DNA of 64,000 nt from Marinimicrococcus sp033875255 (GCA_033875255.1 JAWZSN010000008.1:62001-126000); one strand, 5' to 3'; counted from the stretch's first letter, positions 8,705 to 17,611 are shown. The notes: generated by a model from the sequence alone, not told the origin. A program made the numbers and translations.

Positions 8705-10578
8705 GCGCCCCAGCGCCGGCGCCAGTCCTGGAAGACGACCAGCGCCCAGAGGATGTGCGCATGGTTGGCGCGGTTGGCCAGATGCTCGTCGATCAGCCGG
8801 CTGACGGTGGCCCGCTGGAACAGTCCCTCGGCCAGCCCGTCCGGGCTGCGCAGCTCCTCCAGGAGCGGCCGGAGCTCGGCTTTGAGCCAGTTCTTCATCG
8901 GGATCGAGAAGCCCTGCTTGGTGCGGTAGACCGCATCCGCAGGCACATGGCGCGCCGCCACTTTCTTCAAGAGAGGCTTGGTCTGGCCGCGGCGCAGTTT
9001 CAGTGCGGAGGGCATGGCGAAGGCGGCCTCGACCACCTCCATGTCGAGGAACGGCACCCGCAGCTCGAGCGAGGCCGCCATCGACATCCGGTCGCTCTTC
9101 ACCAGGCAGTTGTCGACGAGATAGCTCTTGAAGTCGACGAAGAGCGCCGTGTCGACCGAATCGCGGCCCGCGGCCGCCTGGTGGTAGCGCTCGATATGGG
9201 CCTCGACCGGCCGGGTCATGGCGCCCGTCGCCTCGGGAGTGAAGAGCCGGCTGCGGAGCGCCTGGTCGGCGAACAGCCGCCAGCGGGCGTGGCGCAGGGC
9301 CGGATCGAGCCCGGCTCCCTCGACGAACCGCTTGGCCTTGTTGACCAGACCTTTCTTCTGTGGGCTTGGCGGCACCATCGCCAGAGCGGGAGCGATGACG
9401 CCGTTGCGCAGGAAGCCCGGCAGGCGCTGGAAGCGGGCGGCCGCGGCCTGGGCCACATAGCCATCATAGCCGCCGAAGAGCTCGTCGCCGCCATCGCCGC
9501 TGAGCGCCACGGTGACATGCCGCCGGGCGAGCCGCGAGACCATGTAGGTCGGGAAGATCGAGACGTCGGCGATCGGGTCGTCCATGAAGCGCATCAGGTG
9601 GCCGAAGAGATCGCGCACGTCGGGATGCACCATCTCGACCTCGTGGCGGACCCCCAGATGCCCCGCCACCCGCCTGGCGTGCGGCACCTCGTCGTAGGAG
9701 GGATCGTCGAAGCCGATCGAGAAGGTCAGCGCGTCCGGTCCCATGCCGGCCACCACGATGGAGCTGTCGACGCCGCCCGAGAGCAGGGCGCCGAGGGGCA
9801 CGTCGCTGACGAGCTGGCGCTGCACCGCCTCGTGCAGCAGGCCGTCGATGCGCTCGACCCAGCCGGCCTCGTCGAGCCCCCCTGACCTCGCGGAAGGCGG
9901 CGGCACGTCCCAGTAGCGCTGCTCGGCGACGCTCCCGTCATCGAGCCCTATGCTCAAGAGGGTGCCCGGCTCGAGCTTCCTGACCGCCTTGAAGAGGGTG
10001 GCCGGTGCGGGGACGTACTCCCAGGTCAAGAACTCGGCCAGGGCGTCGAGGTCGAGCTCGCGGGGCACGAGGTTAGAGGCCAAAAGGCTCTTGATCTCCG
10101 AGCCGAACACGAGGTGCGTGCCGAGCCGGGCCACGAACAGCGGCTTGATGCCCACCTGGTCGCGGACCAGCAGGACCCGGCGGCGCGCCTGGTCGTGCAG
10201 GGCGATGGCGAACATGCCGTTGAGACGCCGGGCGAACCCCAGGCCCTCCTCCTCGTAGAGATGGACGAGCACCTCGGTGTCGGAGCGGGTCTTGAAGACG
10301 TGCCCCCGCGCCTCCAGCTCGGCGCGCAGCTCCCGGTAATTGTAGATCTCGCCGTTGAAGACGACGTGGATCGTGCCGTCCTCGTTGGCGATCGGCTGCT
10401 GGCCGGTCTCCAGATCGATGATCGCCAGCCGGCGCATCCCCATCATGACCGGCGGGGCAAGATGGAACCCGGCATCGTCCGGTCCGCGATGCTCGATCGC
10501 GTCGGTCATGCGGACGAGCACCGGCGGCTCCGGGGCCTCTCCGCGCCCCAGCGTCAGGACCCCGGCAATACCACACAT
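8701..10578 (-). CDS. asnB: Asparagine synthase (glutamine-hydrolysing)
   Basis: This 625-residue two-domain enzyme makes asparagine, or amidates another carboxylate, using glutamine and ATP. The N-terminal nucleophile is Cys2 in MCGIAG, so the Met must be removed. The glutaminase domain holds HRGPDD and FNGEIYNYREL. The synthetase domain has the PP-loop SGGVDSS and later LSGDGGDELFGGYD. The open frame continues upstream, but only ATG 10578 places cysteine at position 2. Genes of this type in exopolysaccharide and exosortase regions often amidate sugars rather than making free asparagine. Here the neighbours are a GT4 glycosyltransferase and an FAD dehydrogenase in the same orientation, so a surface-glycan role is plausible. 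Confidence 0.92.
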   Translation of the reverse strand: MCGIAGVLTLGRGEAPEPPVLVRMTDAIEHRGPDDAGFHLAPPVMMGMRRLAIIDLETGQQPIANEDGTIHVVFNGEIYNYRELRAELEARGHVFKTRSDTEVLVHLYEEEGLGFARRLNGMFAIALHDQARRRVLLVRDQVGIKPLFVARLGTHLVFGSEIKSLLASNLVPRELDLDALAEFLTWEYVPAPATLFKAVRKLEPGTLLSIGLDDGSVAEQRYWDVPPPSARSGGLDEAGWVERIDGLLHEAVQRQLVSDVPLGALLSGGVDSSIVVAGMGPDALTFSIGFDDPSYDEVPHARRVAGHLGVRHEVEMVHPDVRDLFGHLMRFMDDPIADVSIFPTYMVSRLARRHVTVALSGDGGDELFGGYDGYVAQAAAARFQRLPGFLRNGVIAPALAMVPPSPQKKGLVNKAKRFVEGAGLDPALRHARWRLFADQALRSRLFTPEATGAMTRPVEAHIERYHQAAAGRDSVDTALFVDFKSYLVDNCLVKSDRMSMAASLELRVPFLDMEVVEAAFAMPSALKLRRGQTKPLLKKVAARHVPADAVYRTKQGFSIPMKNWLKAELRPLLEELRSPDGLAEGLFQRATVSRLIDEHLANRANHAHILWALVVFQDWRRRWGA

Positions 10579-10591
10579 GCTTGTGCTTTCC

Positions 10592-11779
10592 TCAGGCGAC
10601 CATGGCCAGGACCCGGCGCATCTTGGTCTCGTAGATCGGCCGGCTGTACTGCTCGCGGTAGCGCTGCAGCGCTCCAGCACTCACCCTTGCGCGCCCGATC
10701 TCGTCGGTGAGCGCCCGGATCATGCCGGCCGCGAACGAGCGGGGCTCCGGCTCGGCCAGGAAGCAGACCGTCTCGTCGAGGACCTGGGTATGCGAGAGGA
10801 TCGAGGTCGCGACCAGCGGCACGCCCGAGGCGAGCTGCTCGTAGATCTTCAAGGGCGTGTTGCTGCCCGAGGAGCGCGGCGAGACCAGAACGTCGGCGGC
10901 CTTGGTATAGCGCCGTGCCACGGTCGGCGGCACGCTGCCGGTGAAGGCGATGTCGTCGGTATCGATCCCGTGGCTGGCGGCCAGGACCCGATAGCGCTCC
11001 ACCTGCGCGGGCGAGCCGCCGACCATCAGCAAGAAGGCGTCCGGCACCGCCCGTTTCACCTCGGCGAAGGCGGGAATGAGGATGTCGAGCCCCTGATAGG
11101 CCTCGAACGTGCCGGCATAGAGCACCACGCGACGGTTGCTCGGCATCGGCATCTCGACGGTCTCGGGCTCCTCGCCGCGCCTCGGGCGCGCCAGCTTCAC
11201 GTCCTCGAAGATCGAGTTCTCGATCAGCTCGTGGCGGCTGGGGTCGGGCATCTGCGCCCGCGCGTAATGGGCCAGCTCCGGGCAGATCGTGATCACCGCG
11301 TCGGCCGCCTTGAGACAGGTCCGCTCGAGCCATTCGAACGCGCCGATGATGAGCCGCGATTCGGTGAACTTGTAGTTGCGCAACTGCTCCGGCAGGCTCG
11401 AATGCATGTCGTAGATCAGCTTGAAGCCGAAGATCGGCTTCATGAAGCGCAGGAAGAACACGCTCTCCTCGTGCGCATGCACGAAGGCGTAGCGGCGCGT
11501 CGACAGCAGCCAGAGGGAATAGGCGAAGATGAAGACGTCGAGGAACAGCTTGGCGACCGACGGACCGATCTTGATCGGGCCGAGCCAGGCCATGGCGGGA
11601 ATCCGCACGATCCGGATTCCCGGCAGGTCCACATCCTCGCCGCGGCCGTAGCACAGCAGGTCGACCTCGTAGCCTTCCTGGGCGGTGATCAGGGTGCGGT
11701 AGTAGACCGAGAAGGGCGTGCCGCGGGGCGCGAAGAACGGCTGCGGCGCCACCACCAGAGCCCGGGGACGGCTGCTCAT
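10592..11779 (-). CDS. Glycosyltransferase family 4 (GT-B)
   Basis: The 395-residue cytoplasmic or membrane-peripheral enzyme transfers a sugar from an activated donor during glycan assembly. The N-terminal acceptor domain starts ALVVAPQPFFAPRGTPFSV, with the glycine/proline loop common to GT4. The donor domain contains RRVVLYAGTFEAYQGLDILI, the FTGSVPP strand, and PRSSGSNTPLKIYEQLASG, which corresponds to the E-x7-E nucleotide-sugar region. ATG 11779 overlaps the upstream gene's TGA as ATGA, indicating coupling. It precedes asnB by 13 bases. Donor and acceptor are unknown. Confidence 0.88.
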   Translation of the reverse strand: MSSRPRALVVAPQPFFAPRGTPFSVYYRTLITAQEGYEVDLLCYGRGEDVDLPGIRIVRIPAMAWLGPIKIGPSVAKLFLDVFIFAYSLWLLSTRRYAFVHAHEESVFFLRFMKPIFGFKLIYDMHSSLPEQLRNYKFTESRLIIGAFEWLERTCLKAADAVITICPELAHYARAQMPDPSRHELIENSIFEDVKLARPRRGEEPETVEMPMPSNRRVVLYAGTFEAYQGLDILIPAFAEVKRAVPDAFLLMVGGSPAQVERYRVLAASHGIDTDDIAFTGSVPPTVARRYTKAADVLVSPRSSGSNTPLKIYEQLASGVPLVATSILSHTQVLDETVCFLAEPEPRSFAAGMIRALTDEIGRARVSAGALQRYREQYSRPIYETKMRRVLAMVA

Positions 11780-12576
11780 GCCTGCCTCCGCTTGTACAAC
11801 TGCATTGCGACCTGGTCGCGGAGGAATGAAATGGCCCCCGCGCGCGTCCCATAAATGCTCACCTTCGCTTGCGGATCGAGGAGCCGGGCCTTGAGGGCGG
11901 CGAAGGGGGGGGGCTGGAAGGGGTCGATCTCGAGGTGCAGACCGTAGCTTGCCACCCGCTCGACCTGCCGGGCGAACGGCAGGGGGTCGCTGCCCGGCAG
12001 CACCCGCCGTCCGGCCCGCTCGACCCGCTCGAACTGGCCGGGTGTCGCGATGAATGCGGCCCTGCCGCCATTGTCCCCGAGGAACACGGAGGCGCCCTGG
12101 GGGCTGTCGAGCAGCGCCTCGAGCAGCTGACCGCGGCGCCCCCACCACTTGCCGAAACCCCAGGGCACGACGGGAAGCGCATCGGCGGCCAGTGCCCGCT
12201 CTATGGCCTCGCTCATGGCAATGCCGTCGGGGATGTCGTCGTCGGTGCCCAGGGCCAGCAGCTCGAGCCCGCCCGCGACCTGCACCTGCCGGCCGGCGGT
12301 CACGAGGACCGTGGCGCCGTCCGCGCGGCGCAGCTCGAGCGTCCGTCCATCCGCCCGCAGCTCGCCGCGCCAGCCCTGCGGCGGCTGGTCGGCCAGCTCG
12401 CGGAAGGCATGCACGCCGGCGATCTCGGTGAGCAGAAGCCAGACGGGGCCGAGCGGCAGACCGCTTTCGGCGGCGTTCGCGATGGCCGCGTCGAGAAAGC
12501 GACGGCGGCCGAAGACCGGGTGCAGATGAACGTGAGCGTCGACCGCCACCGTCACGCGCCGCTCTCGCGGCGTCAT
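11776..12576 (-). CDS. PHP/metal-hydrolase-like protein of unknown function
   Basis: This 266-residue protein was not assigned to a characterised family. Its N-terminus, VTVAVDAHVHLHPVF, has the D-x-H-x-H pattern of PHP-domain and amidohydrolase metal sites. Further acidic and histidine residues occur in ALGTDDDIPDG and in LHLEIDPFQP near the C-terminus, consistent with a metal-dependent phosphoesterase fold. VVPWGFGKWWGRRG in the middle is unusual and tryptophan-rich. Start ATG 12576 is preferred over ATG 12651 because codons between the two are poor in G/C at the third position, unlike the rest of the gene. It is translationally coupled to the GT4 gene (ATGA), so a role in the same glycan pathway is likely. 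Confidence 0.6.
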   Translation of the reverse strand: MTPRERRVTVAVDAHVHLHPVFGRRRFLDAAIANAAESGLPLGPVWLLLTEIAGVHAFRELADQPPQGWRGELRADGRTLELRRADGATVLVTAGRQVQVAGGLELLALGTDDDIPDGIAMSEAIERALAADALPVVPWGFGKWWGRRGQLLEALLDSPQGASVFLGDNGGRAAFIATPGQFERVERAGRRVLPGSDPLPFARQVERVASYGLHLEIDPFQPPPFAALKARLLDPQAKVSIYGTRAGAISFLRDQVAMQLYKRRQA

Positions 12577-12641
12577 CGGTGGATCGACAGCATCACCTTC
12601 TTCGCGCCGTCCCCCGAGGCTCACGAGAGTTTCCCCCGCAG

Positions 12642-12659
12642 GTAACGTCATCGTAACGT
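12642..12659. repeat. Direct repeat GTAACGT with 11-base period
   Basis: GTAACGT occurs at 12642-12648 and 12653-12659, spaced one helical turn apart, 66-83 bases before the start of the PHP-like gene. Tandem heptamers on an 11-base period are the usual format of OmpR/PhoB-family response-regulator sites. The regulator is unknown. Confidence 0.35.
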
Positions 12660-12691
12660 GCAAACCCTCTGCCGAAGAATTACATGCCGCA

Positions 12692-12709
12692 GCCCGACAT
12701 ATGTTGGGC
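12692..12709. promoter_or_regulatory. Near-perfect palindrome, candidate operator
   Basis: GCCCGACATATGTTGGGC is an 18-base palindrome with one mismatched pair, centred in the divergent promoter region. Its symmetry and A/T-rich core fit a site for a dimeric helix-turn-helix regulator. Confidence 0.4.
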
Positions 12710-12986
12710 ATCGAGCACCAGGCGGCTCCATTAACCTTGCTCGATCGCGTCGGCACTTTCTGCCTGCGATCTGGTAGAGCGTGGCGGAGCCGGGCCGACC
12801 ACGCCACTGTGTTTTTGCTAGCATGGAGCTACCCGAGGCTGAACAGCATCCTCTGGGGCGCAGTATCATGGTGCCAGGGTTGTTGGCCTGGTGTTGCCGC
12901 AACGTCATGATCTGGGGCACCCAGATCGGACCTCGCGGAAGATCCCGCGGGCACCCGTCCGCCCATTCCAGCCAGCCCGTTCATTG

Positions 12987-13997
12987 ATGAAAGCCGCCAT
13001 GTCCCTTCCCCCCTCGCCGCAACCCACGGCACTGGTCACCGGCGCTACAGGCTTTACCGGCTGGTATGTGGCCGAAGCACTGGCGCGAAAGCAGTACAAG
13101 GTGCGGACGCTGGTGCGCGACGCCGCCAAGGCAGCACCGCTGGCCGAGCTGGGCTACGAGATCGCCATCGGCGATCTGCGCGACGCGGCGGCCGTCGCCC
13201 GCGCGACCGAGGGCTGCAGCCATGTCTTTCACATCGGCGCACTCTACCGGGAGGCGAAGTTCGGCGACGAGGTCTATCACCAGGTCAATGCCGGCGGCAC
13301 CGCCAACGTGCTGGAGGCAGCGCTGCGCCACGGCGCGCGCGTCGTCCACTGCAGCACGGTGGGCGTCCATGGCGACGTCGAGGGGGTTGCCGCCGAGGAC
13401 GCGCCCTTCAATCCCGGCGACGCCTACCAGACGAGCAAGGTCGAGAGCGAGCGGCTGGTCGCCGAGTATGCCGCCAGGGGCCTCGAGGTATCCTGCTTCC
13501 GGCCGGCCGGCATCTACGGGCCGCGCGACACCCGGTTCCTCAAGCTCTTCAGGACGATCCGCAACCGTACGTTCCGCATGTTCGGCAAGGGCGAGATCTT
13601 CTACCATCTCACGTTCGTCGAGGATCTGGCCGACGGGATCGTGCTGCTCGGCGAGCATCCGGCGGCCGTGGGCGAGACCTTCATCCTCACCGGACCGCGC
13701 TACACGACCCTCAACGAGCTCGTGACCTCGGTAGCGCGTGCCGTCGACGTGCCACCGCCCAGGGGCCGACTGCCGCTGCCGCCGTTGCTGGCCGCCGCCG
13801 TCCTGTGCGAGACGGTCTGCCGGCCATTCGGCATCGAGCCGCCTCTCCATCGCCGGCGCTGCGACTTCTTCACCAAGTCGCGGGCGTTCTCGAGCGAGAA
13901 GGCGCGGCGCCTCGTCGGCTATGCGCCCAAGGTCGAGCTTGACGAGGGACTGCGCCGCACGGCCGAATGGTATTTTGCCCAAGGGATGCTTGCGTGA
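12987..13997 (+). CDS. hpnA: NAD-dependent sugar epimerase/dehydratase, HpnA-type
   Basis: The 336-residue extended SDR closely resembles the hopanoid-associated sugar epimerase HpnA. The Rossmann loop is LVTGATGFTGWYVAEAL. The catalytic set is the CSTVGVHG serine/threonine region with YQTSK as the Y-x3-K pair. FRPAGIYGPRD is the usual strand after it, and YHLTFVEDLADGI is the substrate-side motif. ATG 12987 and ATG 12999 are both possible; neither has a strong ribosome site. The next gene overlaps its stop by GTGA. No other hopanoid gene is in the window, so a role in another glycan or glycolipid is possible. Confidence 0.82.
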   Translation: MKAAMSLPPSPQPTALVTGATGFTGWYVAEALARKQYKVRTLVRDAAKAAPLAELGYEIAIGDLRDAAAVARATEGCSHVFHIGALYREAKFGDEVYHQVNAGGTANVLEAALRHGARVVHCSTVGVHGDVEGVAAEDAPFNPGDAYQTSKVESERLVAEYAARGLEVSCFRPAGIYGPRDTRFLKLFRTIRNRTFRMFGKGEIFYHLTFVEDLADGIVLLGEHPAAVGETFILTGPRYTTLNELVTSVARAVDVPPPRGRLPLPPLLAAAVLCETVCRPFGIEPPLHRRRCDFFTKSRAFSSEKARRLVGYAPKVELDEGLRRTAEWYFAQGMLA

Positions 13998-15049
13998 CCG
14001 ATGCCCCCATGATGAACGGGCCCGACCGCTCCACGCGCAGCGGCAAAAGGAAGGGGCCCTTTTGGCTCAAGCTCGGCGTCACGGTGGTGGTCCTCGGCAT
14101 CCTCTTGTGGACGCTCGACGTCAGCGCCCTGCCCGGCCTGATCGCCGGCGCGGACGTCCGGCTCCTGCTCCTGCTCCTGGCCTCGCTGTTCGTCGAGCGC
14201 GTGTTCGCCGCCTATCGGTGGTGGGTCTTGCTGCGCCCCAACGCGCCCGGCCTGCCCTTTGCGCCGGTGCTGCGGATCAGCTTCATCAGCAACTATCTGG
14301 GTGCCTTCATGCCCGGCGGTGTGGGGATCGACATGCTGCGGGTGTGGGGCCTGTCGCGGCACGCCTCGGACCTGCCGCTGGCGCTCTCCTCGATCGTGGT
14401 CGAGCGGATCTTCGGTCTCGCCGGCATGTTCGCCCTCATCCCGGTGGGCCTGCTGATGGCGCCGGTGGGCCTCCCGTGGGAGGTCGAGATCCTGCTGGTG
14501 CTGGCGGCGGGCGGCCTGGTCCTGGCCTCGGTCGCGCTCTATCTGAAAAGCGTGCGCCGCCTTGCCCGCCGCGTGCTGCTCGCGGTCAAGCCGCTGCACC
14601 GGCTGAACACGGCGCTTGGCGGCATCACCGGCAAGCTCGATGCCTATGCGCGGGTGCCCTGGACTCTCGTCTACTCGGCTCTGCTCGGCTGCGTGAACCA
14701 GCTCCTGCGGGCGGTGAGCTTCGTGATCGGCGGCTGGGCGCTGGGCCTCTCGATCGACCCGGGGCTGCTCGTCGCCATCGTGCCGATCGCCATTCTCGTG
14801 GCCCTGCTGCCTATCTCCTTCGGCGGCCTCGGCCCGCGCGAGGCGACCTTCGTCGGCCTTCTGGGCGTGGCCGGCGTGGCGCCTGCCGGCGCCTTCGCGC
14901 TGATCCTCGTGCGCGAGGCTCTCAACCTGCTCACTGCCCTGCCCGGCGCCTGGCTTTTCTTCCGGCACGGTGCCTCGATCAAGGCGGCACCGATGGCGGC
15001 CGGCGATGATTTCGCGGTCGGCCTTGCGGCGAGCAGTGCCGACCGCTGA
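13994..15049 (+). CDS. UPF0104/lysylphosphatidylglycerol synthase-like membrane protein
   Basis: The 351-residue integral membrane protein has about eight hydrophobic segments and the family motifs FISNYLGAFMPGGVGIDMLR and SFGGLGPREATFVGLL. This family (the membrane domain of MprF, YbhN) is associated with lipid flipping or transfer; members next to glycosyltransferases and HpnA-like genes are commonly seen. GTG 13994 overlaps the hpnA stop as GTGA and puts a short basic tail before the first helix. There is no soluble aminoacyltransferase domain, so it is unlikely to aminoacylate lipids by itself. Its function is inferred from family and context only. Confidence 0.8.
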   Translation: MTDAPMMNGPDRSTRSGKRKGPFWLKLGVTVVVLGILLWTLDVSALPGLIAGADVRLLLLLLASLFVERVFAAYRWWVLLRPNAPGLPFAPVLRISFISNYLGAFMPGGVGIDMLRVWGLSRHASDLPLALSSIVVERIFGLAGMFALIPVGLLMAPVGLPWEVEILLVLAAGGLVLASVALYLKSVRRLARRVLLAVKPLHRLNTALGGITGKLDAYARVPWTLVYSALLGCVNQLLRAVSFVIGGWALGLSIDPGLLVAIVPIAILVALLPISFGGLGPREATFVGLLGVAGVAPAGAFALILVREALNLLTALPGAWLFFRHGASIKAAPMAAGDDFAVGLAASSADR

Positions 15050-15079
15050 TGGCCGCGCGTGGTCTTCCCGCTCCCCCGC

Positions 15080-15607
15080 TCAGCGGCGGCGGAAGACCAC
15101 CTTGGCGGGATTGCCCGACGCGATCACCCGGTCAGGCAGCTTGCCGGTGACGACCGAGCCGGGGCCGACGATAGTGTGATCGCCGATCTCCGCGCCATCG
15201 GTCACGACGACATTGCCGCCCAGCCACACGTCCTTGCCGATGCGGATGCCCTTGGACGTGTCGCCCTGGTGCTGGATCGGCACGTCCAGCCGGTCATACC
15301 GGTAGTTCACGCCGACGATGACGACGTTGGGGCCCAGCATCGTGTCGTCGCCGATGACGACACCGCCCTCGTGCGAGGCGATGAAGCAACCGGTAGCGAT
15401 GGACACCCGCCGTCCGATCTCCAAAGGCCCGTAGCTCGACTTGATCTTGACGAACGAGCTGATCTGCGTGCCGCGCCCGATCTTCAAGAACGGCCCGAGC
15501 TCCACCTCGGCCCGGGTACTGATCCGGCAGCGGAACTTCGCATAGCCATAGAGGCTGACGATGGAGGCCGGAATAAGAAAGCGGCGCATCGCCGTCGCGA
15601 GGTTCAT
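15080..15607 (-). CDS. Hexapeptide-repeat acyltransferase (LbH fold)
   Basis: The 175-residue protein has left-handed beta-helix hexad repeats from about residue 30 to 150, including IGRGTQISSFVKI, IGRRVSIATGCFI, IGDDTMLGPNVVIVG and IGDHTIVGPGSVV. The WLGGNVVVTDGAEIGD section and the ASGNPAKVVFRRR end are typical of WbbJ/NodL/CysE-type O-acyltransferases that move an acetyl or other acyl group onto sugars. A TTG four codons upstream (15619) is an alternative start. An A/T-rich promoter region with an inverted repeat separates it from the divergent fusion gene. Given the carrier protein nearby, the acyl donor might be acyl-ACP instead of acetyl-CoA; that is inference. Confidence 0.83.
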   Translation of the reverse strand: MNLATAMRRFLIPASIVSLYGYAKFRCRISTRAEVELGPFLKIGRGTQISSFVKIKSSYGPLEIGRRVSIATGCFIASHEGGVVIGDDTMLGPNVVIVGVNYRYDRLDVPIQHQGDTSKGIRIGKDVWLGGNVVVTDGAEIGDHTIVGPGSVVTGKLPDRVIASGNPAKVVFRRR

Positions 15608-15646
15608 GCGTGCGTCCAACGATAATACAAATACAGGTTGGGACAG

Positions 15647-15661
15647 GGTTATCCACTAACC
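15647..15661. promoter_or_regulatory. Inverted repeat GGTTA-N5-TAACC in a divergent promoter
   Basis: GGTTA-TCCAC-TAACC is a perfect inverted repeat in the A/T-rich gap between the acyltransferase and the hotdog-ketoreductase gene, 87 bases before the latter. It may be a shared operator; the 5-base arms are short enough that chance cannot be excluded. Confidence 0.35.
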
Positions 15662-15748
15662 ACTAGCGTCACAAGGCGCAAATGGGCAGCTTGGGCGCGG
15701 AATGCACCAGCTGCGCCGTATGAGGCGCTGTCTTCCCGGGAGCCGTAG

Positions 15749-17362
15749 ATGCAAGAGACCGTCGAGACATTCACCGTCACCAGCGCCCTGGTCGACGGCT
15801 TCGCACGGCTCACCGGCGATCACAACGCGCTTCACACCGACGAGGAGTTCGCGCGCAAGAGCCGCTTCAGGCAGCGAGTAGCACACGGCATGCTGGCCTT
15901 CGCCCGGATCGGCCGACTGGCGGACGCCTGGCCCGACCGATGGCTGCGCTTCCGCACGCTGGAGGCCAGGTTCACCAACCCCGTCCCCGTGGGTGCTGCC
16001 CTGCGGCTGGAGGTCCGGGCCACGCCGCAGACGGACCGGCTGTGGACCTTCGAGGCGTGCTGGACCAGCGAGGCGGACGGGCTGGCGGCCATCACGGGCA
16101 GCGGCAGCTTCGCCCTGCTGCCCGAGTCACCGCCCCCTCTTCTGGAGACTGTCGGGCAGTCCTGCCTGCTTCTCGAGCCGGTCGAGGAGGCAGACCGCGG
16201 CGCCGACGCGCTTGCCGAGGCGACCGCCGAGCTGCCGTTGCGGATCACGCCGGGCGGACTGGCGGCGCTTGCGGGGCTCATTGGCGGGGGTGGCCCGGCG
16301 CCCGCGCTCCGCTGCCCCAACCTCGCTGCCACGATGCTTCTCTCGACCCTGGTGGGGATGCGGCTGCCCGGCCGCCGCGCCACCTTCACCGACTTTCGCA
16401 TCGGCTTCGAGGACGATCTGCCGCTCGATGCGCCGGCCTGTCTCGAGGGCCGTGTGACGAAGCTCTCGGCGGCGAGCGAGACGCTGACGGCGCAGGCGCG
16501 GATCGCTTGTGGCGGGAAAGAGATCGCTACCGGCGAGGTGAGATCGGTGATCAACCCGCGGCCCCGGGCGATGTTGTCGGCGGCCGAGATCCGCGAGCGC
16601 CATCTGGGGCATGGGCTCGAGGGGAAGGTGGTGGTGGTGATCGGCGCCAGCCGCGGGATCGGCGAGACCGCTGCCAAGCTCTTCGCCATGGCCGGCGCGC
16701 GTGTGGTGGTCCACTATTTCCGCGGACGCAGCGACGCCGAGGCGATTGCAGCAGAGATTGCCGAGGCCGGCGGCACCGCCCTGCCGCTGGCCTGCGACAT
16801 CCGCGATGAAGCAGAGATCGGGCGTTTCTTTGCGGCCGTCGACAGTGCCTTCGGCGGCGTCGACGTGCTGGTCAACAATGCGGTGATGGATTTTCGTCCC
16901 AAGCCGGTGAGCGAGCTGCGCTGGCCGGATTATCTGGGCGAGCTCGAGGTATCGCTCAAGGGGCTGCACGCCTGCTGCGATGCCGCCGTGTCGCGCTTCA
17001 AGAGCCGGGGCGGCGGCAAGATCATCAACGTCTCGAGCATCGCCGTCGACCAGCCGGTGCGGGGTCAAAGCAAGTACATCACTGCCAAGAGTGCGGTGGT
17101 CGGCTATAGCAAGAGTCTCGCGGTCGAGCTTTTGAAGGACAATGTCCAGGTCAACCTGGTGGTGCCGGCGATGACCGAGACGGATCTCCTGGCGTCGATC
17201 CCCAGCGACTTCATCCGCCGCATGGCCAAGGCTCGCGGGATGGGCCGCAACCTGCAGCCCATCGAGGTGGCCCAGGCCATGCTCTATCTGGCGTCGCGCT
17301 GGTCCGACGCGATCACCGGCCAGCAGATCGTGCTCAATCTCGGCGAGCCGCCCTTCGCGTGA
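15749..17362 (+). CDS. Fusion: double-hotdog (MaoC-like) dehydratase + SDR ketoreductase
   Basis: The 537-residue protein fuses two activities. Residues 1-130 form a MaoC-type hotdog with TGDHNALHTDEEFA and VAHGML; Asp24 and His29 match the hydratase dyad. Residues about 165-275 look like a second, degenerate hotdog (FTDFRIGFEDDLP). From residue 290 an SDR domain follows: GASRGIG at 299-305, NNAV, Ser429/430 and Y443-x3-K447. Together it could reduce a 3-ketoacyl thioester and dehydrate or hydrate it, as in fatty-acid or polyketide chemistry. GGGAG precedes ATG 15749. The facing genes encode an ACP and an FkbH-like enzyme, so the substrate is probably carrier-bound. The second hotdog lacks an obvious catalytic dyad and is probably structural. 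Confidence 0.85.
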   Translation: MQETVETFTVTSALVDGFARLTGDHNALHTDEEFARKSRFRQRVAHGMLAFARIGRLADAWPDRWLRFRTLEARFTNPVPVGAALRLEVRATPQTDRLWTFEACWTSEADGLAAITGSGSFALLPESPPPLLETVGQSCLLLEPVEEADRGADALAEATAELPLRITPGGLAALAGLIGGGGPAPALRCPNLAATMLLSTLVGMRLPGRRATFTDFRIGFEDDLPLDAPACLEGRVTKLSAASETLTAQARIACGGKEIATGEVRSVINPRPRAMLSAAEIRERHLGHGLEGKVVVVIGASRGIGETAAKLFAMAGARVVVHYFRGRSDAEAIAAEIAEAGGTALPLACDIRDEAEIGRFFAAVDSAFGGVDVLVNNAVMDFRPKPVSELRWPDYLGELEVSLKGLHACCDAAVSRFKSRGGGKIINVSSIAVDQPVRGQSKYITAKSAVVGYSKSLAVELLKDNVQVNLVVPAMTETDLLASIPSDFIRRMAKARGMGRNLQPIEVAQAMLYLASRWSDAITGQQIVLNLGEPPFA

Positions 17363-17377
17363 AGGCTGGCCTCGGGC

Positions 17378-17611
17378 TCAGGCGGGGGTGCAATGCTCGG
17401 CGATCATCTCGTCGAGCTGGCCCACGGTCTCCACCGCCTCGATCTCGTCCATCGACAGGGCGACGCCGAACTCCTCCTCGATCGCCGTCACCAGGCGCAG
17501 ATGGTTGAGCGAGTCCCATTTGGGGTGGCCCTCGCGGACCATGCGCGGTGTCACCTCCGCCACCGGCATGTCGAGGACGTCGGCGATCAGCTCAGCTAGC
17601 TTCTGATTCAA
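17378..17611 (-). CDS. Acyl carrier protein
   Basis: The 77-residue acidic protein has the ACP four-helix pattern. The phosphopantetheine attachment serine is Ser34 in KWDSLNHLRL, preceded by Asp33 as in all carriers; helix III follows at MDEIEAVETVGQLDEMI. Start TTG 17611 is chosen because AGGAG lies 9 bases upstream and the product then begins directly with helix I (NQKLAELIADVL). The gene overlaps the fkbH 3' end by 20 bases, so the two are co-translated. It ends 15 bases from the convergent hotdog-ketoreductase gene. It is not beside fab genes, so it is a dedicated carrier, most likely loaded by the FkbH protein. Confidence 0.87.
   Translation of the reverse strand: MNQKLAELIADVLDMPVAEVTPRMVREGHPKWDSLNHLRLVTAIEEEFGVALSMDEIEAVETVGQLDEMIAEHCTPA

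Larger units (their letters stand above)
12577..12986. other. Divergent promoter region upstream of hpnA and the PHP-like gene
   Basis: The 410-base region lies between divergent operons and is noticeably more A/T-rich than the coding flanks. It holds an 11-base-period direct repeat at 12642-12659 and an 18-base near-palindrome at 12692-12709, each described separately. No coding sequence was recognised. Confidence 0.5.
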
